Source of the DNA: Nevskia sp.
GTDB lineage: Bacteria > Pseudomonadota > Gammaproteobacteria > Nevskiales > Nevskiaceae
Direction of reading: 5' to 3'
DNA: 32,052 nt
Assembly (NCBI RefSeq): GCF_023266035.1
Contig: NZ_JAHFRY010000038.1
Location: forward strand, 1-32,052
Position numbers and translations under genes: made by a program. Positions 1 through 7,237 of this stretch are shown one piece after another (position 1 is the stretch's first letter; each line of letters opens with the position of its first letter). The notes below the pieces were generated by a model. It was not told the origin of the DNA. It did not search any database and was given only the letters and a program-made list of their open reading frames with translations.

Positions 1-365
1 CCGATCAGGGTGGTCTCGAACGCCTGCGCCGCCATCAAGCCGGACATCAGCCGCATCGACGTGCCGGAGTTGCCGAGATCCAGCGGACCCGCCGGTGCCT
101 TCAGACCATGCAGGCCAACGCCATGCATGCGCAGATGCGTCGGTCCGAGCTGCTCGATCTGCACGCCCATCGCCTGGAAGGCTTTCATCGTGCACAGGCA
201 GTCTTCGCCGGTCAGGAAGCCAGTGACTTCCGACACGCCTTCGGCCAGCGAGCCGAACATCACCGCGCGATGCGAGATCGACTTGTCGCCGGGCACGCGC
301 AAAGACCCGGACAACTGCCCGCCTGGCTGCACGACATAGGTCAAACCGGGGCCATCAGTGCTCAT
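1..365 (-). CDS. aroA: 3-phosphoshikimate 1-carboxyvinyltransferase (EPSP synthase), N-terminal part
   Basis: This is the first 121 residues of EPSP synthase; the rest lies beyond the left edge. The enzyme joins shikimate-3-phosphate and phosphoenolpyruvate in the shikimate pathway, in the cytoplasm. The N-terminal signature GDKSISHRA, with the substrate-binding Lys, Ser and Arg, is present, followed by the LGNSGTSMRL motif typical of the family. The ATG at 365 lies 18 nt downstream of the tyrA stop and is preceded by a GAGA-like ribosome site, so it is very likely co-transcribed with tyrA. AroA here is a separate gene and not fused to TyrA as in some pseudomonads. Identity is near certain. 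Confidence 0.96.
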   Translation of the reverse strand, partial: MSTDGPGLTYVVQPGGQLSGSLRVPGDKSISHRAVMFGSLAEGVSEVTGFLTGEDCLCTMKAFQAMGVQIEQLGPTHLRMHGVGLHGLKAPAGPLDLGNSGTSMRLMSGLMAAQAFETTLI

Positions 366-383
366 AAGTCTCTATTCGGGTTT

Positions 384-1265
384 CTATTCAATTCTTGTCA
401 GGTGTCGTTCACGGGCCGCGCGGGCGCGCTCGAAAACAGTACGCATCGCATCCCAGTCGCCAGTTTCGATCATCTGCAGCAGGCCGTTCAGTTCGTCGAT
501 CTGCTTGCGCAGCAGTTTGGCGACCGGGCCGGCATTGGCGCGCAGGATGTCATGCCACATGCGCGGGCTTGATGAAGCGATGCGGGTGAAATCGCGAAAG
601 CCGCCGCCAGCGTTCGGGAAGATGTCGGCATCGGCGCCGTCGAGCTGATCGAGCATGTCGACGAAGCTGTAGGCGAGCAGATGCGGCAGATGCGAAGTCG
701 CGGCAAAGATCGCGTCATGGCGGGTCGCATCCATCTTCACCACGCGCGCGCCAACCGCCGTCCACAAGGCTTCAACGGTCGCCAGTGCCTGCGCGTCCTG
801 CGCCGGATGCGGCGTCAGGATCAAGCGATGCTTGCGGAACAGATCGGCCTTCGCATGGGCGACACCGCTCTTCTCGGTGCCGGCGATCGGATGGGCGGCG
901 ACGAAGCGCGGCGGGATGTCGCCGAACACCGAGATCACTGCATCGAGCACCGACTGCTTGGTGCTGCCCACGTCAGTCAGGATCGTGTCCGGCCCCAGTC
1001 CCGGCTTGCAGGCGGCAACAGCTGCAGCTGTCGCCAGCACCGGCACTGCGATCACGGCGACATCGGCACCGCGCACGGCATCGGCGGCATCGGTCGCGGC
1101 GCGATCGATGACGCCGAGTTCCAGCGCAATGCGGATCTGCTCCGGATCACGATCGAAGCCGGCGATGTTCGACACCGCACCTGCTTCGCGCAGCGCACGC
1201 GCCAGCGAGCCGCCGATCAGCCCCAGCCCGACGATCGCCAGGCGGATCGGCGCAACGCCGCTCAC
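384..1265 (-). CDS. tyrA: Prephenate dehydrogenase (TyrA family)
   Basis: This 293-residue protein oxidises prephenate (or arogenate) with NAD(P)+ in tyrosine synthesis. The nucleotide-binding motif GLGLIGGS is at residues 13-20 of a Rossmann fold, followed by the all-alpha dimerisation half (for example the TSHLPHLLAYSF stretch). The length fits a monofunctional enzyme without a chorismate mutase or ACT domain. The start is a GTG that overlaps the hisC stop as GTGA, indicating translational coupling. Neighbours hisC and pheA upstream and aroA downstream give the standard gammaproteobacterial aromatic operon. Prephenate versus arogenate specificity cannot be decided from sequence alone. Confidence 0.94.
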   Translation of the reverse strand: MSGVAPIRLAIVGLGLIGGSLARALREAGAVSNIAGFDRDPEQIRIALELGVIDRAATDAADAVRGADVAVIAVPVLATAAAVAACKPGLGPDTILTDVGSTKQSVLDAVISVFGDIPPRFVAAHPIAGTEKSGVAHAKADLFRKHRLILTPHPAQDAQALATVEALWTAVGARVVKMDATRHDAIFAATSHLPHLLAYSFVDMLDQLDGADADIFPNAGGGFRDFTRIASSSPRMWHDILRANAGPVAKLLRKQIDELNGLLQMIETGDWDAMRTVFERARAARERHLTRIE

Positions 1266-2401
1266 GCCGCCAGCACTTCCTTCAGCGCCGCGAGGAAGCG
1301 CGTGTTCTCGGCGCTGGTGCCGATGCTGACTCTCAGATAGGTCGGCATCTGGTACGAGGCCATCGGCCGCACGATCACGCCACGCTCCAGCAAGCCCTTG
1401 TGGATCGGCGCTGCTTCGCGGCCCAGATCGAAGGTCAGGAAGTTCGCCTGCGACGGCAGGGTCTTCAGACCCAGCGTCTCGAATTCGACCTTCAGCCGGG
1501 CCATCTCGCTGCGATTCAGCTCGACGGCTTTTGCAACATGCGCCTGATCGCCGAGCGCCACTTCCGCCGCCAGCAAGGCCAGCATGTTCAGGTTGAACGG
1601 CTGACGGACCCGGTTCAGCAGATCAGCCACGCTCGGATGCGACAGCGCGTAACCCGCGCGCAGGCCCGCCAGCCCATAGGTCTTCGAGAACGTGCGAGTG
1701 ATGACCAGGTTCGGATAGCGGTCGAGCCAGGCGCGACTATCCGGCTTCAGGCCCGGTTCGAAGTATTCGATGTAGGCCTCGTCGAGCACGACCAGCGTCG
1801 CTGCCGGTACTTGAGCGATGAAGGCTTCGAGCGGCGCGGCCTCGACCCAAGTACCGGTCGGGTTGTTCGGGTTGGCGATCATCACCACGCTGACGTCCGG
1901 CGTCAGTGCTGCGGCCAGCGCATCGAGATCGTGGCCGTAGGGCATCGTCGGGTGATCCGGCGGCAGCGCCTTGGCGACGATCGCTTCAGCGTTCTGCGCC
2001 AGTGTCGCCAGCGGATAGACCGCGAAACAGTACTCCGAGAACAGCGCCTTGCGGCCCGGGCCGAGAAACACGCGGGCAATGAACTCGAGCAGATCGTTGG
2101 AGCCGTTGCCGAGCGTGATCCGCTCCGCTTCGATGCTGTGGAATTCGGCGATCTTCTTCTTCAGACGAAAGCCGCCGCCGTCCGGATACAGCGAGACATT
2201 GCCACTCGCCGCGTGCTCGGCCAGCGCAGCCTTGACCTTCGGGCTCGGGCCCAGCGGATTCTCGTTCGAGGCCAGCTTGATGACGTCGGACAGGCCGAGA
2301 CGGCGCTGCAGCTCGTCGATCGGCATGCCGGGCGAATACGGCTCCAGCGCCATGACGCCGGCGAGCGCGTTCTTCAGAAAAGGCTGTTCAATCTTGGTCA
2401 T
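1262..2401 (-). CDS. hisC: Histidinol-phosphate aminotransferase / aromatic aminotransferase
   Basis: This 379-residue fold-type I PLP enzyme contains the ANPNNPTG stretch near 176-183 and the PLP Schiff-base lysine K240 in TRTFSKTYGLAG, followed by the phosphate-contacting GLRAGY. The family transfers the amino group to imidazole-acetol phosphate in histidine synthesis. The copy embedded in aro operons (often called hisC2) commonly also acts on phenylpyruvate and 4-hydroxyphenylpyruvate. Its place between pheA and tyrA favours that aromatic role, which is inference. The ATG lies 21 nt after the pheA stop with no strong Shine-Dalgarno sequence. Its stop overlaps the tyrA start. Confidence 0.94.
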   Translation of the reverse strand: MTKIEQPFLKNALAGVMALEPYSPGMPIDELQRRLGLSDVIKLASNENPLGPSPKVKAALAEHAASGNVSLYPDGGGFRLKKKIAEFHSIEAERITLGNGSNDLLEFIARVFLGPGRKALFSEYCFAVYPLATLAQNAEAIVAKALPPDHPTMPYGHDLDALAAALTPDVSVVMIANPNNPTGTWVEAAPLEAFIAQVPAATLVVLDEAYIEYFEPGLKPDSRAWLDRYPNLVITRTFSKTYGLAGLRAGYALSHPSVADLLNRVRQPFNLNMLALLAAEVALGDQAHVAKAVELNRSEMARLKVEFETLGLKTLPSQANFLTFDLGREAAPIHKGLLERGVIVRPMASYQMPTYLRVSIGTSAENTRFLAALKEVLAA

Positions 2402-2422
2402 GACAGATTCGGAAATCGGTGG

Positions 2423-3520
2423 TCAGACAACGGCACGAGGGTAAGAGCCGAGCACCCGGAAGAACGCCGCGCGCTTCTGCACGGCTTCGAGCGCCTCGGC
2501 GACGATGGCTTCGCCGCGATGGCCTTCGATATCGAGGAAAAAATTGTAGTCCCAGATACCGCGACGGCTAGGCCGAGACTCGATCTTCGACAGATTGATG
2601 CCGGCTTTCGCGAACGGTTCCAGCAAACGGAACAAGGCCCCCGCTTCGCCGCCGCTCGGTGCCGAGCAGACCAGCGAAGTGCGATCCGCCCCGGTCACTT
2701 CCGGCTGCTGCCGGCCGATCACCAGGAAGCGCGTCGTGTTGTTGGGATCGTCTTCGATGTTCGCGGCCAGCGCATGCAGCTTGTAACGCTCGCCGGCAGC
2801 AGCACTGGCGATCGCCGCGCCCTGCCCGGTTTCGGACACCTGCTTGGCCGCGGCACCATTGCTGACCACGGTTTCGCGCGACACACCCGGCAGCCTCGCG
2901 TCCAGCCAGCGGCGACATTGCGCCAGCGACTGCGGATGCGCGTAAACGACCTTCACGTCGGCCAGATCGGTGTGCGGCGACAGCAGCTGGTGATGCACCG
3001 GCAGCCAGACTTCGCCGCAGATCGACAGCGGCGTGGTCGCCAGCAGATCGAGTGTCGAGTTCACCACGCCTTCGGTCGAGTTCTCGATCGGCACCACGCC
3101 GTAAGCGGCAGCTCCGGATTCGACATCACGGAAGATGTCATCGATGGTCGCCACCGCCCGCGCAGCCACCTGAGCACCGAACTGCTTGTAGACCGCAGCC
3201 TGCGTGTAAGTGCCTTCCGGTCCGAGATAAGCGACCGACAGCGGCGATTCCAGTGCCAGGCAGGCCGACATGATTTCGCGCATCAGCTTGGCCATCACTT
3301 CATCGGGCAGCGGGCCACCGAGTTCGCGATTGCGCTCCATCGCCTTCTTCAGCACCTCGGCTTCGCGCGCCGGGCGGTAGTGGTCGCCGGTCGCGCCGGC
3401 TGCCACCTTGATCTCGCGCACCGCTTCCGCGACGCGGGCGCGGCGGGCGATCAGCGTCTGCAGCTCGGCGTCGATCGCATCGATCGCGGCGCGAGCCTCG
3501 GGCAGAGTGTTCAGCTTCAT
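2423..3520 (-). CDS. pheA: Bifunctional chorismate mutase / prephenate dehydratase (P-protein)
   Basis: This 365-residue protein converts chorismate to prephenate and then to phenylpyruvate in phenylalanine synthesis. The chorismate mutase helical domain covers about residues 1-90 (RRARVAEAVREIK). The dehydratase domain covers about 95-270, with GPEGTYTQ at 100, IENSTEGVV near 145 and NTTRF near 261 as the catalytic region. A C-terminal ACT regulatory domain has GALF near 294 and ESRPSRRG near 314, the usual phenylalanine feedback site. The start MKLNTL is fixed by the ATGA overlap with the serA stop. Longer in-frame starts run into serA and are rejected. It competes for chorismate with any hydroxybenzoate supply to the neighbouring pigment cluster. 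Confidence 0.96.
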   Translation of the reverse strand: MKLNTLPEARAAIDAIDAELQTLIARRARVAEAVREIKVAAGATGDHYRPAREAEVLKKAMERNRELGGPLPDEVMAKLMREIMSACLALESPLSVAYLGPEGTYTQAAVYKQFGAQVAARAVATIDDIFRDVESGAAAYGVVPIENSTEGVVNSTLDLLATTPLSICGEVWLPVHHQLLSPHTDLADVKVVYAHPQSLAQCRRWLDARLPGVSRETVVSNGAAAKQVSETGQGAAIASAAAGERYKLHALAANIEDDPNNTTRFLVIGRQQPEVTGADRTSLVCSAPSGGEAGALFRLLEPFAKAGINLSKIESRPSRRGIWDYNFFLDIEGHRGEAIVAEALEAVQKRAAFFRVLGSYPRAVV

Positions 3521-4698
3521 CGGACACAACCTCCGATCACGCGGGTCGCCAGCACGCCGGGAATCGCCGCCAGTTCGTCGACCATCTCGTCCGGCAACGC
3601 CTGATCGACATCGACGAGGGTATAGGCGATCTCGCCGCGCGACTTGTTGAGCAGATCGTTGATGTTGATCTCGTGCTTGGCCAGCGCCGTGGTGATCTGG
3701 CCGACCATGTTCGGCACATTGGCGTTGACGATGGTCAGGCGCTGCTTGCCGGGCAGCAGCGGCATCACCGCCTCCGGGAAGTTCACCGAGTTGCGGACGT
3801 TGCCGGTTTCCAGGAACTCGCGCAGCTGGTCGGCGACCATGATCGCGCAATTGTCTTCGGCTTCGCCGGTCGAGGCACCGAGGTGCGGCGTGGCAATGAC
3901 TTTCGGGTTGCCAGCCAGCTTGTTGCTCGGGAAATCGCAGGCATAGGCCTGCAGCGCACCGCTCTTGAGGCCGGCGAGCACCGCATCCTCGTCGACGATT
4001 TCGGCGCGCGCGAAGTTCAGCACCACACCCGGCTTCTGCATCAGCTCGATGCGTTCGACATTGATCAGGCCACGTGTCGCGTCGAGCAGCGGCACATGCA
4101 CCGAGATGAACTGCGATTTCGACACCAGATCGTCCACCGACAGCGCCTGAATCACGCCGGAATTCAGCTGCCAGGCGTTCTGCACGGTCATCGCCGGATC
4201 GAAGCCATAGACCTTCATGCCGAGATCGAGTGCCGCGTTGGCGACCTTCACACCGATCGCGCCGAGGCCGATCACGCCCAGGCTGCGGCCCGGCAATTCC
4301 ATGCCGACAAAGTGCTTCTTGCCGTTCTCGACGAGCTTGTGCAGTTCCTCATCGGTGCCGCTCAGCCCTTGCACGAACGCAATCGCCGGCGCGATGTTGC
4401 GGGCGGCGAGCAGCATCGAGGCCAGCACCAGTTCCTTGACTGCGTTGGCGTTGGCACCCGGCGCATTGAACACCGGCACGCCACGCTTGCTCATCGCGGC
4501 AACCGGGATGTTGTTGGTGCCGGCACCGGCGCGGGCGATCGCCTTGACGCTGGCCGGGATCTCGACCTTGTGCAGATCCGCCGAGCGCAGCAGCAACGCG
4601 TCGGGCGCTGCGATATCCGAGGCGACTTCATAGCGCGCACGCGGCAGGCGCTCGAGGCCGAGCACGGAAATATTGTTCAGCGTCTTGATCTTGAACAT
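3517..4698 (-). CDS. serA: D-3-phosphoglycerate dehydrogenase, ~393-residue ACT-domain type
   Basis: SerA oxidises 3-phosphoglycerate with NAD+, the first step of serine synthesis; SerC, encoded just upstream, does the next step. The protein has the substrate half (RAGAGTNNIP near 57), the Rossmann motif GLGAIG at 144-149, the catalytic region NFARAEIVDE, the ATPHLGAS histidine motif, and a C-terminal ACT domain from about residue 321, which usually senses serine. The length fits the compact class rather than the longer form with an extra domain. The start MFKIKTLNN is preferred over an ATG 51 nt upstream because the extra residues look non-native. The stop overlaps the pheA start (ATGA). Confidence 0.94.
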   Translation of the reverse strand: MFKIKTLNNISVLGLERLPRARYEVASDIAAPDALLLRSADLHKVEIPASVKAIARAGAGTNNIPVAAMSKRGVPVFNAPGANANAVKELVLASMLLAARNIAPAIAFVQGLSGTDEELHKLVENGKKHFVGMELPGRSLGVIGLGAIGVKVANAALDLGMKVYGFDPAMTVQNAWQLNSGVIQALSVDDLVSKSQFISVHVPLLDATRGLINVERIELMQKPGVVLNFARAEIVDEDAVLAGLKSGALQAYACDFPSNKLAGNPKVIATPHLGASTGEAEDNCAIMVADQLREFLETGNVRNSVNFPEAVMPLLPGKQRLTIVNANVPNMVGQITTALAKHEININDLLNKSRGEIAYTLVDVDQALPDEMVDELAAIPGVLATRVIGGCVR

Positions 4699-4726
4699 TT
4701 TTATTTGATCCGGTTCGCGTCGACAC

Positions 4727-4787
4727 GCCATCCATGGCTCAGGGTCCATTCCTCATCTGGCGCCGGCCCGGCCATCCATGGCCGGGC
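4727..4787. repeat. Repeated GCCATCCATGGC core with a 10-bp hairpin, serC-serA spacer
   Basis: The 12-bp core GCCATCCATGGC occurs at 4727-4738 and again at 4772-4781 within a larger perfect inverted repeat, 4766-4787, whose arms are 10 bp (GCCCGGCCAT and its complement) around CC. It lies in the 129-bp gap between serC and serA. The function is unknown. It could be a REP-like element or an RNA processing or stability hairpin in the operon transcript. There is no T-run, so termination is not indicated. Confidence 0.5.
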
Positions 4788-4792
4788 GTTCA

Positions 4793-4826
4793 GCCTGCTG
4801 CGAGCAATGCTCGCAAAGCCGCAGGC
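4793..4826 (-). terminator. Two-part hairpin immediately after the serC stop
   Basis: Arms GCCTGC (4793-4798) and GCAGGC (4821-4826) enclose a second perfect stem TGCGAGC/GCTCGCA (4799-4805 with 4809-4815, loop AAT). The hairpin begins one base beyond the serC stop on the minus strand. No U-tract follows, so full intrinsic termination is doubtful. A partial terminator or an RNA-stabilising structure between serC and serA is an equally good reading. Confidence 0.35.
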
Positions 4827-4827
4827 T

Positions 4828-5901
4828 TTACCCCTTAGTCCGCACGAATTCCTTCATGTAGTCGACCAGCACCGCGCAACCGGCTTCCGGCATCGCGTTG
4901 TAGATCGATGCGCGCATGCCGCCAACGGCGCGATGGCCCTTCAGACCCGGCAGGCCAGCCTTCGCCGCGCCCTTCAGGAAATCGGCATCCAGATTGGCGT
5001 CGGCCAAGGTCCAGACCACGTTCATCCACGAACGATCAGCCTTGGCGACCGGGTTCGCATAGAACGGCTCGCTGTCGATGTAGTCGTACAGCAGCGACGA
5101 CTTGCGGTGGTTGCGCTCACCGATCGCCGCCAGACCACCTTCCGACTTGATCCACTTGAACACCAGGCCGGACGCGTACCAGGCGAAGGTCGCCGGCGTG
5201 TTCAGCATCGACTCGTTCTCGCTGACCGACTTGTAGTCGAAGATCGACGGCGCCACCGGATTGCAGGTACCGAGCAGATCATCGCGAACGATCACGAAGG
5301 TGATGCCGGCCGGGCCGGCGTTCTTCTGGGCACCGGCGTAGATCAGGCCGAACTTCGAGACATCGAGCGGCCGCGACAGGAAGCTCGACGAGAAGTCGGC
5401 CACCAGCGGCACCGAGCCCACGTCCGGAACGGTCTGGAATTCCACGCCTTCGATGGTTTCGTTCGGCGTGTAGTGCACGTAGGCGGCGTTCGGATCGAGC
5501 TTCCAACCGTCCCGCGCAGGCACGTGATTGAACTTGTCCGGCTTGGCCGCGGTGTTGGCCTTGCCGTACTTCGCGCATTCCTTGACCGCTTTCGCGCCCC
5601 AGGCGCCGTTGACGATGTAATCGCCCGACTTGCCGTTCAGCAGGTTCAGCGGCACCGCCGCGAACTGGGCAGTCGCCCCGCCCTGCATGAACAGCACCTT
5701 GTAGTTCGTCGGCACGCCAAGCACTTCGCGCAGATCGGCTTCGGCTTCGGCAGCGATCGACATGAACGGCTTGTCGCGATGGGACATTTCCATTACCGAC
5801 ATGCCGGTGCCATGCCAGTCGAGCAGTTCGTCACGAACCTGTTCGAGCACCGGAACGGGAAGTGTCGCGGGGCCGGCGCTGAAATTGAAAACACGCGTCA
5901 T
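4828..5901 (-). CDS. serC: Phosphoserine aminotransferase
   Basis: SerC is a 357-residue PLP enzyme that converts 3-phosphohydroxypyruvate to phosphoserine and also serves pyridoxine synthesis. The N-terminal signature FNFSAGPA at 5-12, HRDKPF near 41 and the PLP lysine K193 in AGAQKNAGPAG are all present, and the length is normal. The start MTRVFNFSAGP is the conserved one, although no clear Shine-Dalgarno sequence precedes it. It is the first gene of the ser/aro block. In many gammaproteobacteria it directly follows gyrA; here the polyene cluster separates them. A candidate promoter lies about 90 nt upstream. Confidence 0.97.
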   Translation of the reverse strand: MTRVFNFSAGPATLPVPVLEQVRDELLDWHGTGMSVMEMSHRDKPFMSIAAEAEADLREVLGVPTNYKVLFMQGGATAQFAAVPLNLLNGKSGDYIVNGAWGAKAVKECAKYGKANTAAKPDKFNHVPARDGWKLDPNAAYVHYTPNETIEGVEFQTVPDVGSVPLVADFSSSFLSRPLDVSKFGLIYAGAQKNAGPAGITFVIVRDDLLGTCNPVAPSIFDYKSVSENESMLNTPATFAWYASGLVFKWIKSEGGLAAIGERNHRKSSLLYDYIDSEPFYANPVAKADRSWMNVVWTLADANLDADFLKGAAKAGLPGLKGHRAVGGMRASIYNAMPEAGCAVLVDYMKEFVRTKG

Positions 5902-5987
5902 CGTAAGGATCGCCTTGGTCGGAAGTCGTCGATTTGCCGCAACCGGTCGAGCGTGAAAATGGGCCCGTGGTCGGTTTGCAGCGCGCG

Positions 5988-5993
5988 ATTGTA
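5988..5993 (-). promoter_or_regulatory. Candidate -10 element for serC
   Basis: On the minus strand the hexamer TACAAT (plus-strand ATTGTA) lies in the 128-bp gap between the ApeP-like gene and serC, which would give a leader of roughly 80 nt. No good -35 hexamer is visible at 16-18 bp, so this is only suggestive. A serC promoter is expected here because the upstream gene belongs to a different pathway. Confidence 0.3.
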
Positions 5994-6000
5994 CTGACAA

Positions 6001-6025
6001 AGGCCCCGCCCTGAGGACTCGGCCT
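6001..6025 (-). terminator. Weak hairpin after the minus-strand polyene operon
   Basis: Just beyond the stop of the ApeP-like gene, AGGCC and GGCCT pair around a 15-nt loop, and the minus strand continues with TTTGTC. This is a short stem and a poor U-tract, placed where the pigment operon should end before serC. Read-through into serC remains possible. Confidence 0.3.
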
Positions 6026-6029
6026 AAGC

Positions 6030-6455
6030 TCAGCGCTCGACAATGATCACCAGGCTGCCGCTGCCGATTAGCCACTCGCCGACGCGCGCCTCGAAGCGGT
6101 AAATCCGGCCCTGCGGATTGGCGGCGATCCTCCAAACGTGCAGATGAAGCCCATCCGGCAGATCGTCGAGCCGGGTCACGGCCAGTTCGACACTGCGCAC
6201 TGCGGCCAGCAGGCCGGCGTGGCGCGGCGCATCCGCACTTGCAGTCAGTGCGCCATGCACGGCTGCGGCCTGCGCGGCGTACTCGATCAGGTGTAGGGCG
6301 GATAACTGACCGTCGCGGCGCAACGGGTGATCGGCCGCGAGATGGCTACGGCTCTCGCATACCCCCTCGTCCGGGGTCCAGCGCAGCACCTGGTCGAGCA
6401 GACACATGCGGCCAGCGTGCGGAATCAGGGCGGCGATCTCGGCCCGATTCAGCAT
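6030..6455 (-). CDS. ApeP-like hotdog 3-hydroxyacyl-ACP dehydratase, copy 1
   Basis: This 141-residue hotdog protein resembles the predicted 3-hydroxyacyl-ACP dehydratases of aryl polyene and xanthomonadin clusters. It has the FabZ-like N-terminal motif IPHAGRMCLLD (H13) and the central-helix motif IEYAAQAAAVHG with E58, but no GHFP histidine motif. It probably pairs with a GHFP-bearing partner (the 8409 product) to dehydrate the growing polyene chain; pairing is inferred from the APE family. The ATG at 6455 overlaps the chain-length-factor stop by 7 nt, so it is the last gene of the minus operon. An in-frame ATG 24 nt upstream gives a non-conserved extension. A second, divergent copy lies at 20186. 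Confidence 0.82.
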   Translation of the reverse strand: MLNRAEIAALIPHAGRMCLLDQVLRWTPDEGVCESRSHLAADHPLRRDGQLSALHLIEYAAQAAAVHGALTASADAPRHAGLLAAVRSVELAVTRLDDLPDGLHLHVWRIAANPQGRIYRFEARVGEWLIGSGSLVIIVER

Positions 6456-7237
6456 GGTTCGATGTCGATCGCGATGCATCGGCTGCCGGTTGCGGCGATC
6501 ACCACCCTGCCCGGTTCGCGGCCCGCCAGTTGTTGCAGCAGCGGCAGCGCGCGGGTGGCGGTCCCGGCTAGCCGCAAGGCTTCGAGCGCAGTGTCATTGA
6601 TCACCGATTCCGACTGGGTGGATGGCGTGACGATCAGGCGCGCGATGGTCGCCGCAGAGCGAACAGGTACCAGCAGAAATGCCACGCCACCTGCCGCGGC
6701 GAGTCCGCGCGTCGCCAGCAGGGGCTCCGGCGGTGTGGTGTCGTAGCAGACCAGCAGCACCGGCAGCCGCTCGACCATCACCAGCGCGGCCGCCTCATTG
6801 AGCCCGGCGGCAAATACGCCGTCCCAGGCCGACAGACTGACCGACGGCAGCCTGCTTTGGATCGCGATGCTCCAGTAGCCGGGTGCGGCGTTGTGCACCG
6901 AATTATGGAAATCGGTCGGCGATACAGTGCGGCCGTCGCGAGCCAACGCGGTGCAGATGCGGTGGATCACGTCGGTATCGGCGTCGGAGGATGCGAACAC
7001 GCTGGCAATGCCTGATGCCGGTAACATGCTCGCGGCAATCGCTTCCTCGGCGACCTTGAACGCCAGCCGCACGGCCGCCGTGGCGCGGCGTCGTTCGTTC
7101 GGCGGCAGCAGATTCGGCGCGTGCAACGACAATGCCGCTGCGATCCACGACGCGTCGCCGCGCAGCACGGCTGCCGTCGCCGGCCAGCCGTCGAGGCCGG
7201 GCATCGCCACGCCAATAGCGTCGACAAAAAGGCTCAT
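6449..7237 (-). CDS. Ketosynthase chain-length-factor-like protein (ApeC-like)
   Basis: This 262-residue ketosynthase-related protein is much shorter than a full ketosynthase and has no active-site Cys: the equivalent region reads SLSAWDG (134-140). The family motif FHNSVHNAAPGYW (110-122) is characteristic of the beta-ketoacyl synthase chain-length-factor family found in APE clusters (PF13723 type). Such proteins form a heterodimer with a catalytic ketosynthase and set polyene length. The ATG overlaps the stop of the ketosynthase gene (ATGA), which fits a 1:1 complex. It is predicted cytoplasmic. Confident as a non-catalytic ketosynthase partner. Confidence 0.88.
   Translation of the reverse strand: MSLFVDAIGVAMPGLDGWPATAAVLRGDASWIAAALSLHAPNLLPPNERRRATAAVRLAFKVAEEAIAASMLPASGIASVFASSDADTDVIHRICTALARDGRTVSPTDFHNSVHNAAPGYWSIAIQSRLPSVSLSAWDGVFAAGLNEAAALVMVERLPVLLVCYDTTPPEPLLATRGLAAAGGVAFLLVPVRSAATIARLIVTPSTQSESVINDTALEALRLAGTATRALPLLQQLAGREPGRVVIAATGSRCIAIDIEPC

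Noticed and set aside
1400-3604. Long plus-strand open frame (over 700 codons) opposite hisC and pheA
   Set aside because: It is antisense to two well-identified enzymes, rich in Arg, Gln and His, and has no recognisable domain; it is a by-product of high-GC codon use.
3673-5997. Long plus-strand open frame opposite serA and serC
   Set aside because: Same reason: composition typical of an antisense shadow and no family signature.
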